Shown in pieces: positions 1 through 7,129 of a DNA stretch of 13,004 nt. The DNA is from DASSKW01 sp050739495 (lineage in GTDB: Bacteria > Pseudomonadota > Gammaproteobacteria > Natronospirales > REEB76): positions 1-13,004 of the forward strand of contig JBOIBL010000032.1 of NCBI GenBank assembly GCA_050739495.1. Direction: 5' to 3'. The position numbers were made by a program, and so were the translations under genes. Below the pieces are notes generated by a model. It did no database searches and was not told the origin of the DNA. It saw only the letters and a program-made list of their open reading frames with translations. The stretch's first letter is position 1. Every line of letters starts with the position of its first letter.

Positions 1-2551
1 CGCCATAAAAATTCGATTTCCCGAGATTGGCATTCACCAGTCTCGCTTTATTGAGCATGGCTTCCATGCAGTTCACATCCGAGAGATCCGCAGCCTCGAA
101 ATTGGTGCGCATGAAAAGTGCATGCACAGCCGAAGCACCGCTGAGGTTCGCGCCGCTCAGGTTACTGTCGCTCATCTCACAGCGGTCCAGGACTGCGCCT
201 TCGAAACGGGCGCCTTCCATATTAAGGGCACGCAGATTCGATCCAGCCAGGTTTGCGCGGGCAAAATTCGCCCCTGTGAGCACGCTCTCGCCCACGATCC
301 TGAGATTCGCGAGCTGTGCCTCCCTGAAATCGGCCCCTTCAAAATTGAAGTCGACAAACAATACTCCGGTACCACGGGTCCGGGTCAGTTTGATGCGTCT
401 GGCCTCGCCCTTGGCGAATATGCCCTTGGTAAATTCTGTGCCCTCGAAATCGGCATCGTCGAAGACACAGTCATAAAACACGACATTGCTGAAGCGGCAG
501 TCCCGAAATTCCGCAGCCGAAAAATTACCGTTCAATACCTGGGTTTCACTGCACGAGGTACGCGCGAATACCGCACTGGATAACGTCGCCTGATGCAATA
601 CAGCCCGATCCAACTTTACCTCGGTGCCATGGGCGGCGCGCAGCATCGCCTTGCCAAGGCCAGCTTCACGCAGATCAGCCGCATCGAGCGTGGCCTCGCT
701 CAGATCGGCTTTGGCGAGTATCGCTCCCGAGAGATTCGCGCCGCTTAAATTGCAACCCGAAAGATTGGCAAATTCCAGGTAAGTGTTACTGAAATCGGCT
801 CCGCTCAGATCTTCTCCAGCCAGATCGATGCCGGCCAGATCCCGACCGGACAGAGACTCCCCGCGCTTGTAACAGGCGATGACGTCGGCCCGCAAAGCTT
901 CGAGGCCGGCGCGACGTTCGTCCGGCAGCGTGCTGATCATATGATGTGCACCTTGAGCATAACCTTTGCGGAACGCGGCTTCTGCCTGCACCATCCGGGC
1001 CTCCAGGTCGCCCTCCGCGGGTGCAGCAAGGGCGGTCTTGAATTGCTCGGCGACAGCGGGGAACACACTGGCCAGCTTGCGCATGTTTTCGAGTTGCGCG
1101 GCGCCGGTAAAGCGCGGCAGGGTAACCTGGGTACGCGCCTTCTCCATAAGCTGATCGAAATCCTGCCCGAGCTCCTCACACATGGTACGGATCTTGTCCA
1201 TTGTTTCTTCGCGCACCTGTTCTGCACGCTGCTTGGCATCACCAAGCAGCTTGTCGAGCTCCAAGTCATCGAGCTTGAATTGCGGCGCCTCGGTCGCCGG
1301 TGCCGTCATCGCGATTTGCTCGGGTTTGACACCCAGGGCCAGCATCTTGTCGCGGACCTGTTCGTGTTCCCGTTGGGCACGCACCTTGAGATTCTTTGCC
1401 AACACGCCTTCCCGGCCTGCTTCCTCGCCGCTGCGTTCGATGATCTCGATGAGCCCGGAACGATCGCCGTCCGGTATCAGATCTGCCTCATTCAGGAGAT
1501 ATTTCGAACGACTGTCCGGATCGAGCCGCTTCTTGAGCGCTTCCCGGTAATGTTCAAAACTGCGGCGGGGATCCTTGATCCGTTCATAGGCGATCATGAT
1601 CTGCTTGATATCCATGGCGTCATCAGTACCGATGATGTCATCGCCCCGCCACAGGATCAGTCCGACATCCTGAGCCGGCAGGAAATATACGGTATCGAGC
1701 TTCATTTCGAGCTCTGTGAACAACTCGGAACCATCGTCGGATTTTCGGGTAATGAATACCCGCGAGATAAGTCCGGGGAGATGTCCCTCGATGAGCGGCC
1801 GTTCGGGATGCATGTTACGCAACGTGAAGGGTTCATCGCCTTTGAAAAATCCGTCCAGCCACTGATCCGGAGCAGTGACGTTGAAGTAACTCCAGTCGAT
1901 GTCGTCGGCCAGACCAGGGGCGCGTTCCTTCTGCCATTTCTGGTCATAGGTACCGACTTTCTTGAAGCGTTGCGGCCACATCAGATCGAGCATGCCAAAA
2001 CTCGCCGGCGCCGGTTTATCGTCTGGCGAGCCGATCAGCCGTTCCGGTAATTCGATATTGGGCAGCGGCTGGCGCATGCCGGCATCGGTTTCGATGGCAT
2101 CGGCGCCCTTGCCCAGCGGGTTCTCTTTGTGATTCTTGCCACCGAAGGCGTTCGCGAACGTCAAGGGCATTTCGGTCATCGGTTCCGGGTCGGTCACGCC
2201 GAGGCCGATGCCGATGGCTTTCTTCCAGTAACGATCACCAAAAACATTCAACCGTTTTTCAAGCTTGCCCAGCTTGGCGCTGACTTCGCCAGCCGGCACC
2301 GGTTTGCCGCCCGGCGCGTAAAAACCACCCATGACGATGTATTCGGCACGGGATTTTGGCATCGCTCCATCAAGCATGGCATCACGGCCAAGTGCCCGCG
2401 CAACGGTCTGCCAGAGTTCGTTCTCCGGCAACACCCGCCCCGGGTCACTCAGCGAGAACATGGTGAAGATGCTCGCAGTAAAGTGATTCTCGCCGCGATA
2501 CTGGTAAGTGCGGTGCAGCAGACTTTGCTTCATCGGCTTGGTTACACGCAT
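1..2551 (-). CDS. DUF2169 T6SS adaptor fused to pentapeptide-repeat beta-helix, copy 2 (3' end outside window)
   Basis: The minus strand reads from an ATG at 2549-2551 for 850 codons without a stop and runs off the left edge. The start is supported because MRVTKPMKQSLLHRTYQYRG aligns from residue 1 with the paralogue at 7129-9795. Residues 1 to about 310 are a DUF2169 domain, with GDRYW (105-109), NAFGG (134-138) and NPLGKG (144-149). Residues about 370-540 are charged, helical and probably partly coiled-coil. From about 570 onward come A(D/N)LxG-type pentapeptide repeats, which form a four-sided right-handed beta-helix. By comparison with the 888-residue paralogue only about 25-30 residues are missing. 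DUF2169 proteins are known T6SS co-chaperones or adaptors for PAAR/DUF4150-linked effectors (co-TecT in Pseudomonas, Atu3641 in Agrobacterium); a cytoplasmic loading role here is inferred. The gene lies 37 bases behind vgrG copy 2, with only a weak GGA-type ribosome site, and is probably in one operon with it. The pentapeptide part could instead be structural. Confidence 0.93.
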   Translation of the reverse strand, partial: MRVTKPMKQSLLHRTYQYRGENHFTASIFTMFSLSDPGRVLPENELWQTVARALGRDAMLDGAMPKSRAEYIVMGGFYAPGGKPVPAGEVSAKLGKLEKRLNVFGDRYWKKAIGIGLGVTDPEPMTEMPLTFANAFGGKNHKENPLGKGADAIETDAGMRQPLPNIELPERLIGSPDDKPAPASFGMLDLMWPQRFKKVGTYDQKWQKERAPGLADDIDWSYFNVTAPDQWLDGFFKGDEPFTLRNMHPERPLIEGHLPGLISRVFITRKSDDGSELFTELEMKLDTVYFLPAQDVGLILWRGDDIIGTDDAMDIKQIMIAYERIKDPRRSFEHYREALKKRLDPDSRSKYLLNEADLIPDGDRSGLIEIIERSGEEAGREGVLAKNLKVRAQREHEQVRDKMLALGVKPEQIAMTAPATEAPQFKLDDLELDKLLGDAKQRAEQVREETMDKIRTMCEELGQDFDQLMEKARTQVTLPRFTGAAQLENMRKLASVFPAVAEQFKTALAAPAEGDLEARMVQAEAAFRKGYAQGAHHMISTLPDERRAGLEALRADVIACYKRGESLSGRDLAGIDLAGEDLSGADFSNTYLEFANLSGCNLSGANLSGAILAKADLSEATLDAADLREAGLGKAMLRAAHGTEVKLDRAVLHQATLSSAVFARTSCSETQVLNGNFSAAEFRDCRFSNVVFYDCVFDDADFEGTEFTKGIFAKGEARRIKLTRTRGTGVLFVDFNFEGADFREAQLANLRIVGESVLTGANFARANLAGSNLRALNMEGARFEGAVLDRCEMSDSNLSGANLSGASAVHALFMRTNFEAADLSDVNCMEAMLNKARLVNANLGKSNFYG

Positions 2552-2588
2552 CTACTGTGTTTCCAGTTATCGTTGCGGGAACATGGGT

Positions 2589-4025
2589 TCACAGATGATT
2601 CCCTTGCACAGTCTTGAGCAGGGCGCTGGCCCCGTTATACAGGCTGCCCCAGATCACTGGCCGATCCGGATCTCCATTGATAAATGTGACCAGGACTTCG
2701 GCGCCGGTCTCCAGCGTGAAATAGGTACCATACTTCGCGCCGGCTGCGGGTTGTGCCATACGCATCCAGCAAGTAACTTTCTTGCTGGGATCATCGGCGT
2801 TCACGAACGGCAATTCGACCCGGTAACGTCCGAAATCATCGATCGGTAATAGATTGCCTGCGGTGTCTGAATAGACATGTCCGGTCAGCATGCCGCTCAC
2901 CCGCGGCTTGAGGGTGGCACGCCTCGGCCGGAACTGGACCGCGCTGGCGATCGCGTTGAAGCTGTTGCTGTAATACGCTTCGTTGCCGGCACGTTCGGCG
3001 TCGTCGTAACTGCGACCACCCCAACTCTGATCGAGGTTTCGGGCACTGTGCCTGATCTCGGTAACCAGATAGCCCTGGTTATATTCCTTGAGACCATGTC
3101 CCTGTAGCTTGAACACATAGCCAGCGCGGAGATCGCAGATCGCACTGGTCCCTTCATAAGTATTCGCCCAGCAACCGATCTCCTCGGCCCGCAACCTGGC
3201 AATCCGGGTGGCGTCTTCCGGTGTCGCCGTGTTTTCTCCGAACAGCCAGACCGAACCGAAATCACCGGGATATCCGGCACCGGTTTTTACATCCACCGTT
3301 CCGAGCACGTTCAAGGAAGGCTGCGTGTAATTGTAATCCTTCACTTTGACATCGACCGGGGTCTGCTCATAACGACACCGCAGCCGGACGATCGATTCAT
3401 AATCCTTGGTATTGCCCGGATCCGCGAACATCACCGAATCCAGGTCCGGTACCGGCGTGTAATCCTGCCCGTCCGCCAACATCAGCTTGCAGGCCTTATC
3501 GTCGTTCTCGAAATAGAAGTGGATCCCTTCCTGTTCCATCAGACGACTGATGAAATTCAGATCGGTCTCGTGATACTGACAGGTGAACTCGCGGCTTGGA
3601 TACTTGACGGTCAAACCGCTCAGGTCGTAATCGGCACCCTTGGAAAAGCCGGCTGCTTTCAGGGTCTCTTCGAGGATTTCCGGGATGGTCTTGTCGACGA
3701 ATACCGCGCTGCGATATTCAAGCGACAAGCGCCACAATGGTGGTACCAATGCCACACGGAAAAATTGATAGCCGCCGGCAATCTGTTCGCGTTCCGCGGA
3801 GGCCAGGATGCCGTGAAAGTAATGCTTGGCCTTGTCATGCTCCAGGATCAGAGTAGCCGATTGCGTCAGTATTTGCTTAAGATCGATGCTCCTGGCTACA
3901 TCCGCTTTCAACCTGATGTCGAACCGGTAGGCCGCGTTGAGTTTTTCAACACCCTGAAAATCTACGATAGAAAGCAAATCGCCAGCAGCACTGCCACTCC
4001 TGAACAGGAATACGGGGGTCGCCAC
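2589..4025 (-). CDS. vgrG: VgrG (TssI) spike protein, short needle-less form, copy 2
   Basis: 478 residues. VgrG trimers form the base of the T6SS puncturing spike on top of the Hcp tube, as gp27/gp5 do in phage T4. Residues 1 to about 360 are gp27-like and contain the family signature REFTCQYHETDLNFISRLME (145-164). Residues about 375-465 are the gp5-like OB-fold, with DDFGRYRVELPF (396-407), CWMRM (419-423) and GDPDRPVIWG (451-460). The protein ends 18 residues later, so the DUF2345/gp5C beta-helical needle usual in VgrGs of 600 or more residues is absent. The start is GTG, placed 8 bases after a strong AGGAGG, with a 224-base gene-free gap upstream. This suggests the gene may have its own promoter and begin a second module. 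No effector domain is fused to the C-terminus. It is a paralogue of the copy at 11337-12770, of nearly equal length and with a matching end. Confidence 0.96.
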   Translation of the reverse strand: MATPVFLFRSGSAAGDLLSIVDFQGVEKLNAAYRFDIRLKADVARSIDLKQILTQSATLILEHDKAKHYFHGILASAEREQIAGGYQFFRVALVPPLWRLSLEYRSAVFVDKTIPEILEETLKAAGFSKGADYDLSGLTVKYPSREFTCQYHETDLNFISRLMEQEGIHFYFENDDKACKLMLADGQDYTPVPDLDSVMFADPGNTKDYESIVRLRCRYEQTPVDVKVKDYNYTQPSLNVLGTVDVKTGAGYPGDFGSVWLFGENTATPEDATRIARLRAEEIGCWANTYEGTSAICDLRAGYVFKLQGHGLKEYNQGYLVTEIRHSARNLDQSWGGRSYDDAERAGNEAYYSNSFNAIASAVQFRPRRATLKPRVSGMLTGHVYSDTAGNLLPIDDFGRYRVELPFVNADDPSKKVTCWMRMAQPAAGAKYGTYFTLETGAEVLVTFINGDPDRPVIWGSLYNGASALLKTVQGNHL

Positions 4026-4033
4026 GTTCTAAT

Positions 4034-4039
4034 CCTCCT
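4034..4039 (-). promoter_or_regulatory. Ribosome binding site of vgrG copy 2
   Basis: The minus strand reads AGGAGG, 8 bases before the GTG at 4023-4025. This consensus site is what supports a GTG start and a 478-residue product opening MATPVF, parallel to MATPIF in vgrG copy 1. Confidence 0.85.
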
Positions 4040-4094
4040 AACGGTGCCGAAACGTATGGTCAGTCGGACGCTATTCCCCCTTAACATAAGCATA

Positions 4095-4113
4095 GCAACC
4101 TTACCACGGTTGC
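4095..4113. promoter_or_regulatory. Dyad GCAACC-N7-GGTTGC, possible operator
   Basis: A perfect 6-base inverted repeat, GCAACC and GGTTGC, is separated by 7 bases about 70 bases upstream of vgrG copy 2. No T-run follows it in the direction of transcription, so it does not look like an intrinsic terminator. A regulator site or a leader RNA hairpin is possible, but a 6-base dyad can occur by chance. Confidence 0.2.
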
Positions 4114-4249
4114 CTGTATTTCGAGCATATGAGCAATGTGAAATTCGGCCCCGATTGGACCACCGATTATCCCCAGCCGGTTACCGGAGATGATGCCAGA
4201 ACGCGGGCTTTCACGCCTTTGGTTTCGATATAACCAGGGACTCGGGAGG

Positions 4250-4933
4250 TCAATCCTCAGCCTCTGATTCTGCCTGGATCAAACGCACACCTGCCTCGAT
4301 AACGCTGGCGCAGGCAGGTGCGACACCCGGCGGCAAACTGCGCCCCGCCGTTTTGGCCGAATCGGGCAACTCCTTGAAGGGATTAAACCCGCCGGTAATG
4401 ATGCCGACCACTTGCCCGGTCGCTGCTGAAATCATGGGGCCGCCGACCATGCCGAAGCGTGCGTCGTTATCAATGACCAATTGACGTGCCCCGCCACGGG
4501 TCATGATCTTGGACCCGAGAATCGCCTGACCTGCGGAAAGTACGGGCAGGTTCATATGACCGAATGCAAAACCGAGATACAACATGTCGGTACCGGGTTC
4601 CAGTTCCCCACTGTTACCGAACATATCTGTCGGCAACTGAATCTCGAACGGCTGTTCCGGCGCCAGCAGCGCCAGATCCGCATCCTGATCGACCCGGAGC
4701 TTCTTGACCGCAATAGCCTGTACTTTCCCCGAGTAGCTGGGCGCAAACTCGGTGCGCGAGGGCGGCGCGCTAACCGCCAGTTTATCGAGGTCAACAACCA
4801 GATGTGCCGCGGTCAACATCCAGCCTTTCTCATTAACCAAAAACGCGGTGCCCAGGCAATTGACGGAGTCTTCACCCATGTTCAGCAACATCAGACAACC
4901 GTTCCAGTATCGTTGTGCAAGTTTTTGCAACAT
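4250..4933 (-). CDS. Trypsin-fold (S1/HtrA-like) protein with catalytic Ser replaced by Val: probable pseudoprotease
   Basis: 227 residues with no signal peptide or membrane segment. The first beta-barrel has GTAFLVNEKGWMLTAAHLV (28-46), which matches the HtrA/trypsin catalytic-His block (His44). ADLALL (85-90) matches the catalytic-Asp block (Asp86). The serine block normally reads GNSGGP, but here it reads GMVGGP (161-166), followed by the usual MIS...GQVVGIITGG. Val163 (codon GTC at 4445-4447) therefore occupies the serine position while the surrounding fold residues remain. The expected result is a protein that can bind a peptide or partner but cannot do serine catalysis. There is no PDZ domain, so this is a bare protease domain. 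The ATG is 37 bases behind the DUF4150 stop with a weak ribosome site, making it the last gene of the first module. Its role is unknown; secreted cargo, chaperone or scaffold are all possible. Confidence 0.85.
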   Translation of the reverse strand: MLQKLAQRYWNGCLMLLNMGEDSVNCLGTAFLVNEKGWMLTAAHLVVDLDKLAVSAPPSRTEFAPSYSGKVQAIAVKKLRVDQDADLALLAPEQPFEIQLPTDMFGNSGELEPGTDMLYLGFAFGHMNLPVLSAGQAILGSKIMTRGGARQLVIDNDARFGMVGGPMISAATGQVVGIITGGFNPFKELPDSAKTAGRSLPPGVAPACASVIEAGVRLIQAESEAED

Positions 4934-4970
4934 ATTATTTCTTGCTTAAATTGAAATTAGTAATCAGCTC

Positions 4971-5369
4971 TTACGGCATCAGGCACAGAACCGTGACCTG
5001 ACTTGGAGAGAGCGTCACCCCCGGGCAATTCATGCAGATACCGTTCTGACCAGTCATGCTCAGCATGCGGGATGTCGGGAGACCGCCCATCAAACAGGTA
5101 AAACTTCCAATTAAAGTACGATGCGGCCCCATCATCATACCGGACAATACGCCGATTCCTACATCCCCTTCGCTCAGCGTACCCATGGTACCCATATTAT
5201 GCACGGGCATACAATCAATAAGAATGTTCATTGCCGTTGTCGGCGGGAGCGCCATGATGCTTTCAGCAATATTTGGAAACGGGATGGGTATCGGCCCCAC
5301 TGGAGTGGGAATCGCACACACATCCGGAAAGCCCAGACTCAAACTTGGCATTTGTGTGGTTACGAACAT
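4971..5369 (-). CDS. DUF4150 PAAR-like T6SS spike tip protein
   Basis: 132 residues from the ATG at 5367-5369. DUF4150 proteins are PAAR-like and cap the VgrG spike, often carrying effectors. The diagnostic block FPDVCAIPTPVGPIPIPFPN lies at 14-33. It is followed by CMPVHNMGT (53-61), GLPTSRM (96-102) and the Cys-containing C-terminal block NGICMNCPGVTLSPSQ (109-124). The protein ends just after this domain, so no toxin domain is fused. An upstream in-frame ATG at 5444 would lie inside the DUF3540 gene and add 25 residues without family similarity. The chosen start is 4 bases after the DUF3540 TAA, with GGGG placed 7 bases before it, indicating translational coupling. The neighbouring DUF2169 adaptors are the expected loading partners. 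Confidence 0.93.
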   Translation of the reverse strand: MFVTTQMPSLSLGFPDVCAIPTPVGPIPIPFPNIAESIMALPPTTAMNILIDCMPVHNMGTMGTLSEGDVGIGVLSGMMMGPHRTLIGSFTCLMGGLPTSRMLSMTGQNGICMNCPGVTLSPSQVTVLCLMP

Positions 5370-5373
5370 CGTG

Positions 5374-6033
5374 TTACCCCATGTGAATGCGTTCACCGTC
5401 CAACTTGAGTTCTTCTTCAGCCATGATGACCGAGTGTTTCCCACGCATGGTCAGAACATTCTTGATGTCATAGAACAATTGTCCCGCCTTGAGCTGATCC
5501 AGTTCCTCGATCCAACGAAAACAGTTTTTGATGCGCTGCAGCAAACGATCGGCCCTCATCTCGAAGGATACAGTCTTGAGCTTGAAGCTAGCAGATTCGA
5601 TTTCCGCTATCTCGCTGTGGGAGCGCCAGTGCGACACCGTGCTGTCTGCTTCGCGGCTGGTAATCATTAACTGGCTGCTCATGAGATTCACGTGGCCAGG
5701 GGTAACGGCATTGATCCCTTTCCCGGCCATAATGCTAATTTCTCCTGCCGCTGTCGCAAGCGTAGCACCCTTGCCCAACGTGATCGTCCGGGTTGCTGTT
5801 TCATCTGGACGTGACAGGATATGAAGGATAAAGCTGGCATCCTGGTCTGAATAAAGCACAACCTTGTCACCGACCTGCGGTTCAACCAGACAAGAAACTG
5901 CCTGCGCCGCACAAATCTCGCGCCATGCGATTTTCACGATCCAGGCATCCGCCTCCTGGCGGGAAACAATACCGGTTTCCATACCCAGCACCGATTGATC
6001 CGATTCAAATACTTTGACTACTTGCCTATTCAT
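5374..6033 (-). CDS. DUF3540 T6SS-associated protein
   Basis: 219 residues from the ATG at 6031-6033. This start is preferred over an in-frame ATG 15 bases upstream because GAGGA sits 6 bases before it. DUF3540 proteins recur in T6SS clusters with DUF2169 and DUF4150; their exact function is not established to my knowledge. Residues about 18-75 look like a small OB-type barrel (GIVSRQEADAWIVKIAW, later VGDKVVLYSDQ). Residues about 80-160 are short alternating beta-strands such as TRTITLGKG and GEISIMAGKG, resembling the start of a gp5C-like beta-helix. A helix (161-180) and a last strand pair (KHSVIMAEEELKLDGERIHM, 199-218) close the protein. This order resembles the part of VgrG that both VgrGs here lack, so it may be a separate spike component. 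It lies 46 bases behind the pentapeptide gene and 4 bases before DUF4150. Confidence 0.88.
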   Translation of the reverse strand: MNRQVVKVFESDQSVLGMETGIVSRQEADAWIVKIAWREICAAQAVSCLVEPQVGDKVVLYSDQDASFILHILSRPDETATRTITLGKGATLATAAGEISIMAGKGINAVTPGHVNLMSSQLMITSREADSTVSHWRSHSEIAEIESASFKLKTVSFEMRADRLLQRIKNCFRWIEELDQLKAGQLFYDIKNVLTMRGKHSVIMAEEELKLDGERIHMG

Positions 6034-6039
6034 GACATT

Positions 6040-6044
6040 TCCTC
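6040..6044 (-). promoter_or_regulatory. Ribosome binding site deciding the DUF3540 start
   Basis: The minus strand reads GAGGA, 6 bases before the ATG at 6031-6033. The alternative ATG at 6046-6048 lies upstream of this site and has no comparable one of its own, so the shorter product is chosen. Confidence 0.7.
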
Positions 6045-6061
6045 GCATGCTTTCAGCATGC
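6045..6061 (-). other. Short hairpin GCATGC-TGAAA-GCATGC before DUF3540
   Basis: Two copies of the self-complementary hexamer GCATGC flank a 5-base loop directly upstream of the DUF3540 ribosome site. The RNA could form a 6-base-pair stem between the pentapeptide and DUF3540 genes. It has no T-run, so it is not a terminator. It could hold the ribosome site open or mark an RNA processing point, but it may also be fortuitous. Confidence 0.3.
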
Positions 6062-6079
6062 CGTTGCGTTGTTAATTCC

Positions 6080-7129
6080 TCAGGTTTGCCAATCTTCCGC
6101 TTCCTTGCGATCAGGATTTGTTTCTTTAGCCAGATTTCTGCTTGAGCGACTCCAGTTGGTGGCCTTGTCGTTCACCCGGTGCAAATTTGTGCCTAACAGG
6201 CTAGCACCGGAAAAATCTGCCGCAGCCAGATCGGCGTGTGACAAATCGCCGTAAGTCAGGTCGACTCCGGAAAAATTCGCGCCGGCGCATTGTGCCTGCA
6301 TCAAAGTGGCAAAACGCATATGGGAGCCAGACAGATCTGCGCGCTGTAAATCCGCCTCCTCGAAATGGGCATAATCCATTACCATTCCAGTAAGTTTCGC
6401 TTCCGCCAATTTGCTCCGTGTGAACACGCAATTCTTCGCGCTGGCGCCAGACAAATCAGCACGAGTCATATCGGCTTCCATAAACGAGCTTTGCGTCAAA
6501 TCCGCCTGATCCAGCCTTACGTCACTCAAATCGCATTTTCTGAGTTGACTGCATACGATCCTGGCGCCACTCAATACCTGACCGTTCAGATTGCTTTCCT
6601 GCAGTATTACGGTATCGAATACCGTCTTTTCAAGTTTTGCCTTGGACAGATCGGCCTTCATGAGCGCGGCGTGACTGAAGGTTGCGTTGGATATGTCCGC
6701 TGCTCCGAATTTCGACTTCAACAGCGTCGATTTATTCCAAGAGCTTCCACTCAAATCCGCATCGCTTAAATCCGCCTCGACGAAACTAGTTTTCTCGAAC
6801 CGGGCATTCTTCAGACAAATTCCTGCTCCGGCAAGTTTCACGAAATTTGTTTTTTCAAATTTAACTCCCGAGAGCTCTGCGTTTTCCATCCGGCACTCCA
6901 CGAAATTCGCCGAGTGTAAATTGACGCCGGATAATACGGCCTTGGAGAAATCGCACTTTATAAAGGAGCATTCCTTGAACTTGGCTCCTGAAAAATCCGA
7001 ATCGGCAAAATTCACTCGCTCAAATATGCCGCCACCGATATCAACACCAGCATAGTCCCCGCCGCTCAGATTCTGGTCGCCCAGGACTTCACCACCTTTA
7101 ACCAACCTTTGTAATTCGGATTTATCCAT
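6080..7129 (-). CDS. Stand-alone pentapeptide-repeat protein of the T6SS module
   Basis: 349 residues from the ATG at 7127-7129, whose first base is shared with the TAA of the preceding gene (TAATG overlap), typical of translational coupling. A TTG at 7141 in the same frame would add four residues and is less likely. Residues about 15-310 are nearly uninterrupted pentapeptide repeats of A(D/N)(L/F)xx type, for example NLSGGDYAGVD, ADLSDADLSGSSW and QADLTQSSFMEADMTRADLSGA. These predict a right-handed quadrilateral beta-helix of roughly 14-15 coils. The last 40 residues (NLHRVNDKATNW... to EDWQT) are charged and outside the helix. There is no DUF2169 domain, signal peptide or membrane segment. 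Its place between the DUF2169 fusion and DUF3540 links it to spike assembly or cargo loading; the exact role is unknown. A DNA-gyrase-mimic role of the Qnr/MfpA type cannot be excluded but has no contextual support. Confidence 0.9.
   Translation of the reverse strand: MDKSELQRLVKGGEVLGDQNLSGGDYAGVDIGGGIFERVNFADSDFSGAKFKECSFIKCDFSKAVLSGVNLHSANFVECRMENAELSGVKFEKTNFVKLAGAGICLKNARFEKTSFVEADLSDADLSGSSWNKSTLLKSKFGAADISNATFSHAALMKADLSKAKLEKTVFDTVILQESNLNGQVLSGARIVCSQLRKCDLSDVRLDQADLTQSSFMEADMTRADLSGASAKNCVFTRSKLAEAKLTGMVMDYAHFEEADLQRADLSGSHMRFATLMQAQCAGANFSGVDLTYGDLSHADLAAADFSGASLLGTNLHRVNDKATNWSRSSRNLAKETNPDRKEAEDWQT

Larger units (their letters stand above)
4026..4249 (-). other. Gene-free gap between the two modules, possible vgrG2 leader
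   Basis: This 224-base stretch is the longest non-coding gap in the window. It separates the stop of the trypsin-fold gene from the GTG of vgrG copy 2. It holds the AGGAGG ribosome site at its low-coordinate end, a dyad at 4095-4113 and a short near-palindrome CCGGTTACCGG at 4177-4187. I see no convincing sigma-70 promoter pair and no stem followed by a T-run, so neither a promoter nor a terminator is asserted. Its length, against 4-59 bases elsewhere in the cluster, makes it the likeliest place for a transcription start. Confidence 0.4.

Noticed and set aside
941..2050. Long plus-strand open frame of 369 codons
   Set aside because: It lies fully antisense to the DUF2169-pentapeptide gene, whose minus-strand translation is continuous and clearly homologous to its paralogue. 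The plus-strand product shows no family motif and has no good ribosome site. Similar plus-strand frames at 3519-4193, 5056-5670 and 7744-8337 were rejected for the same reason.
2589..2600. VgrG truncated by a frameshift or premature stop
   Set aside because: The copy at 11337-12770 ends at the homologous residue, and reading past the stop in frame gives no needle-like sequence, so the short form is taken as genuine.
4177..4249. Intrinsic terminator after the trypsin-fold gene
   Set aside because: Only a short near-palindrome, CCGGTTACCGG, is present and no T-run follows on the minus strand.
4250..4933. Active HtrA/DegP protease for periplasmic quality control
   Set aside because: There is no signal peptide and no PDZ domain, and the catalytic serine position is valine.
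5370..5444. Longer DUF4150 start at 5444
   Set aside because: The extra 25 residues overlap the DUF3540 gene and have no PAAR-like character. The inner ATG has GGGG at the right distance and the usual start of the family.
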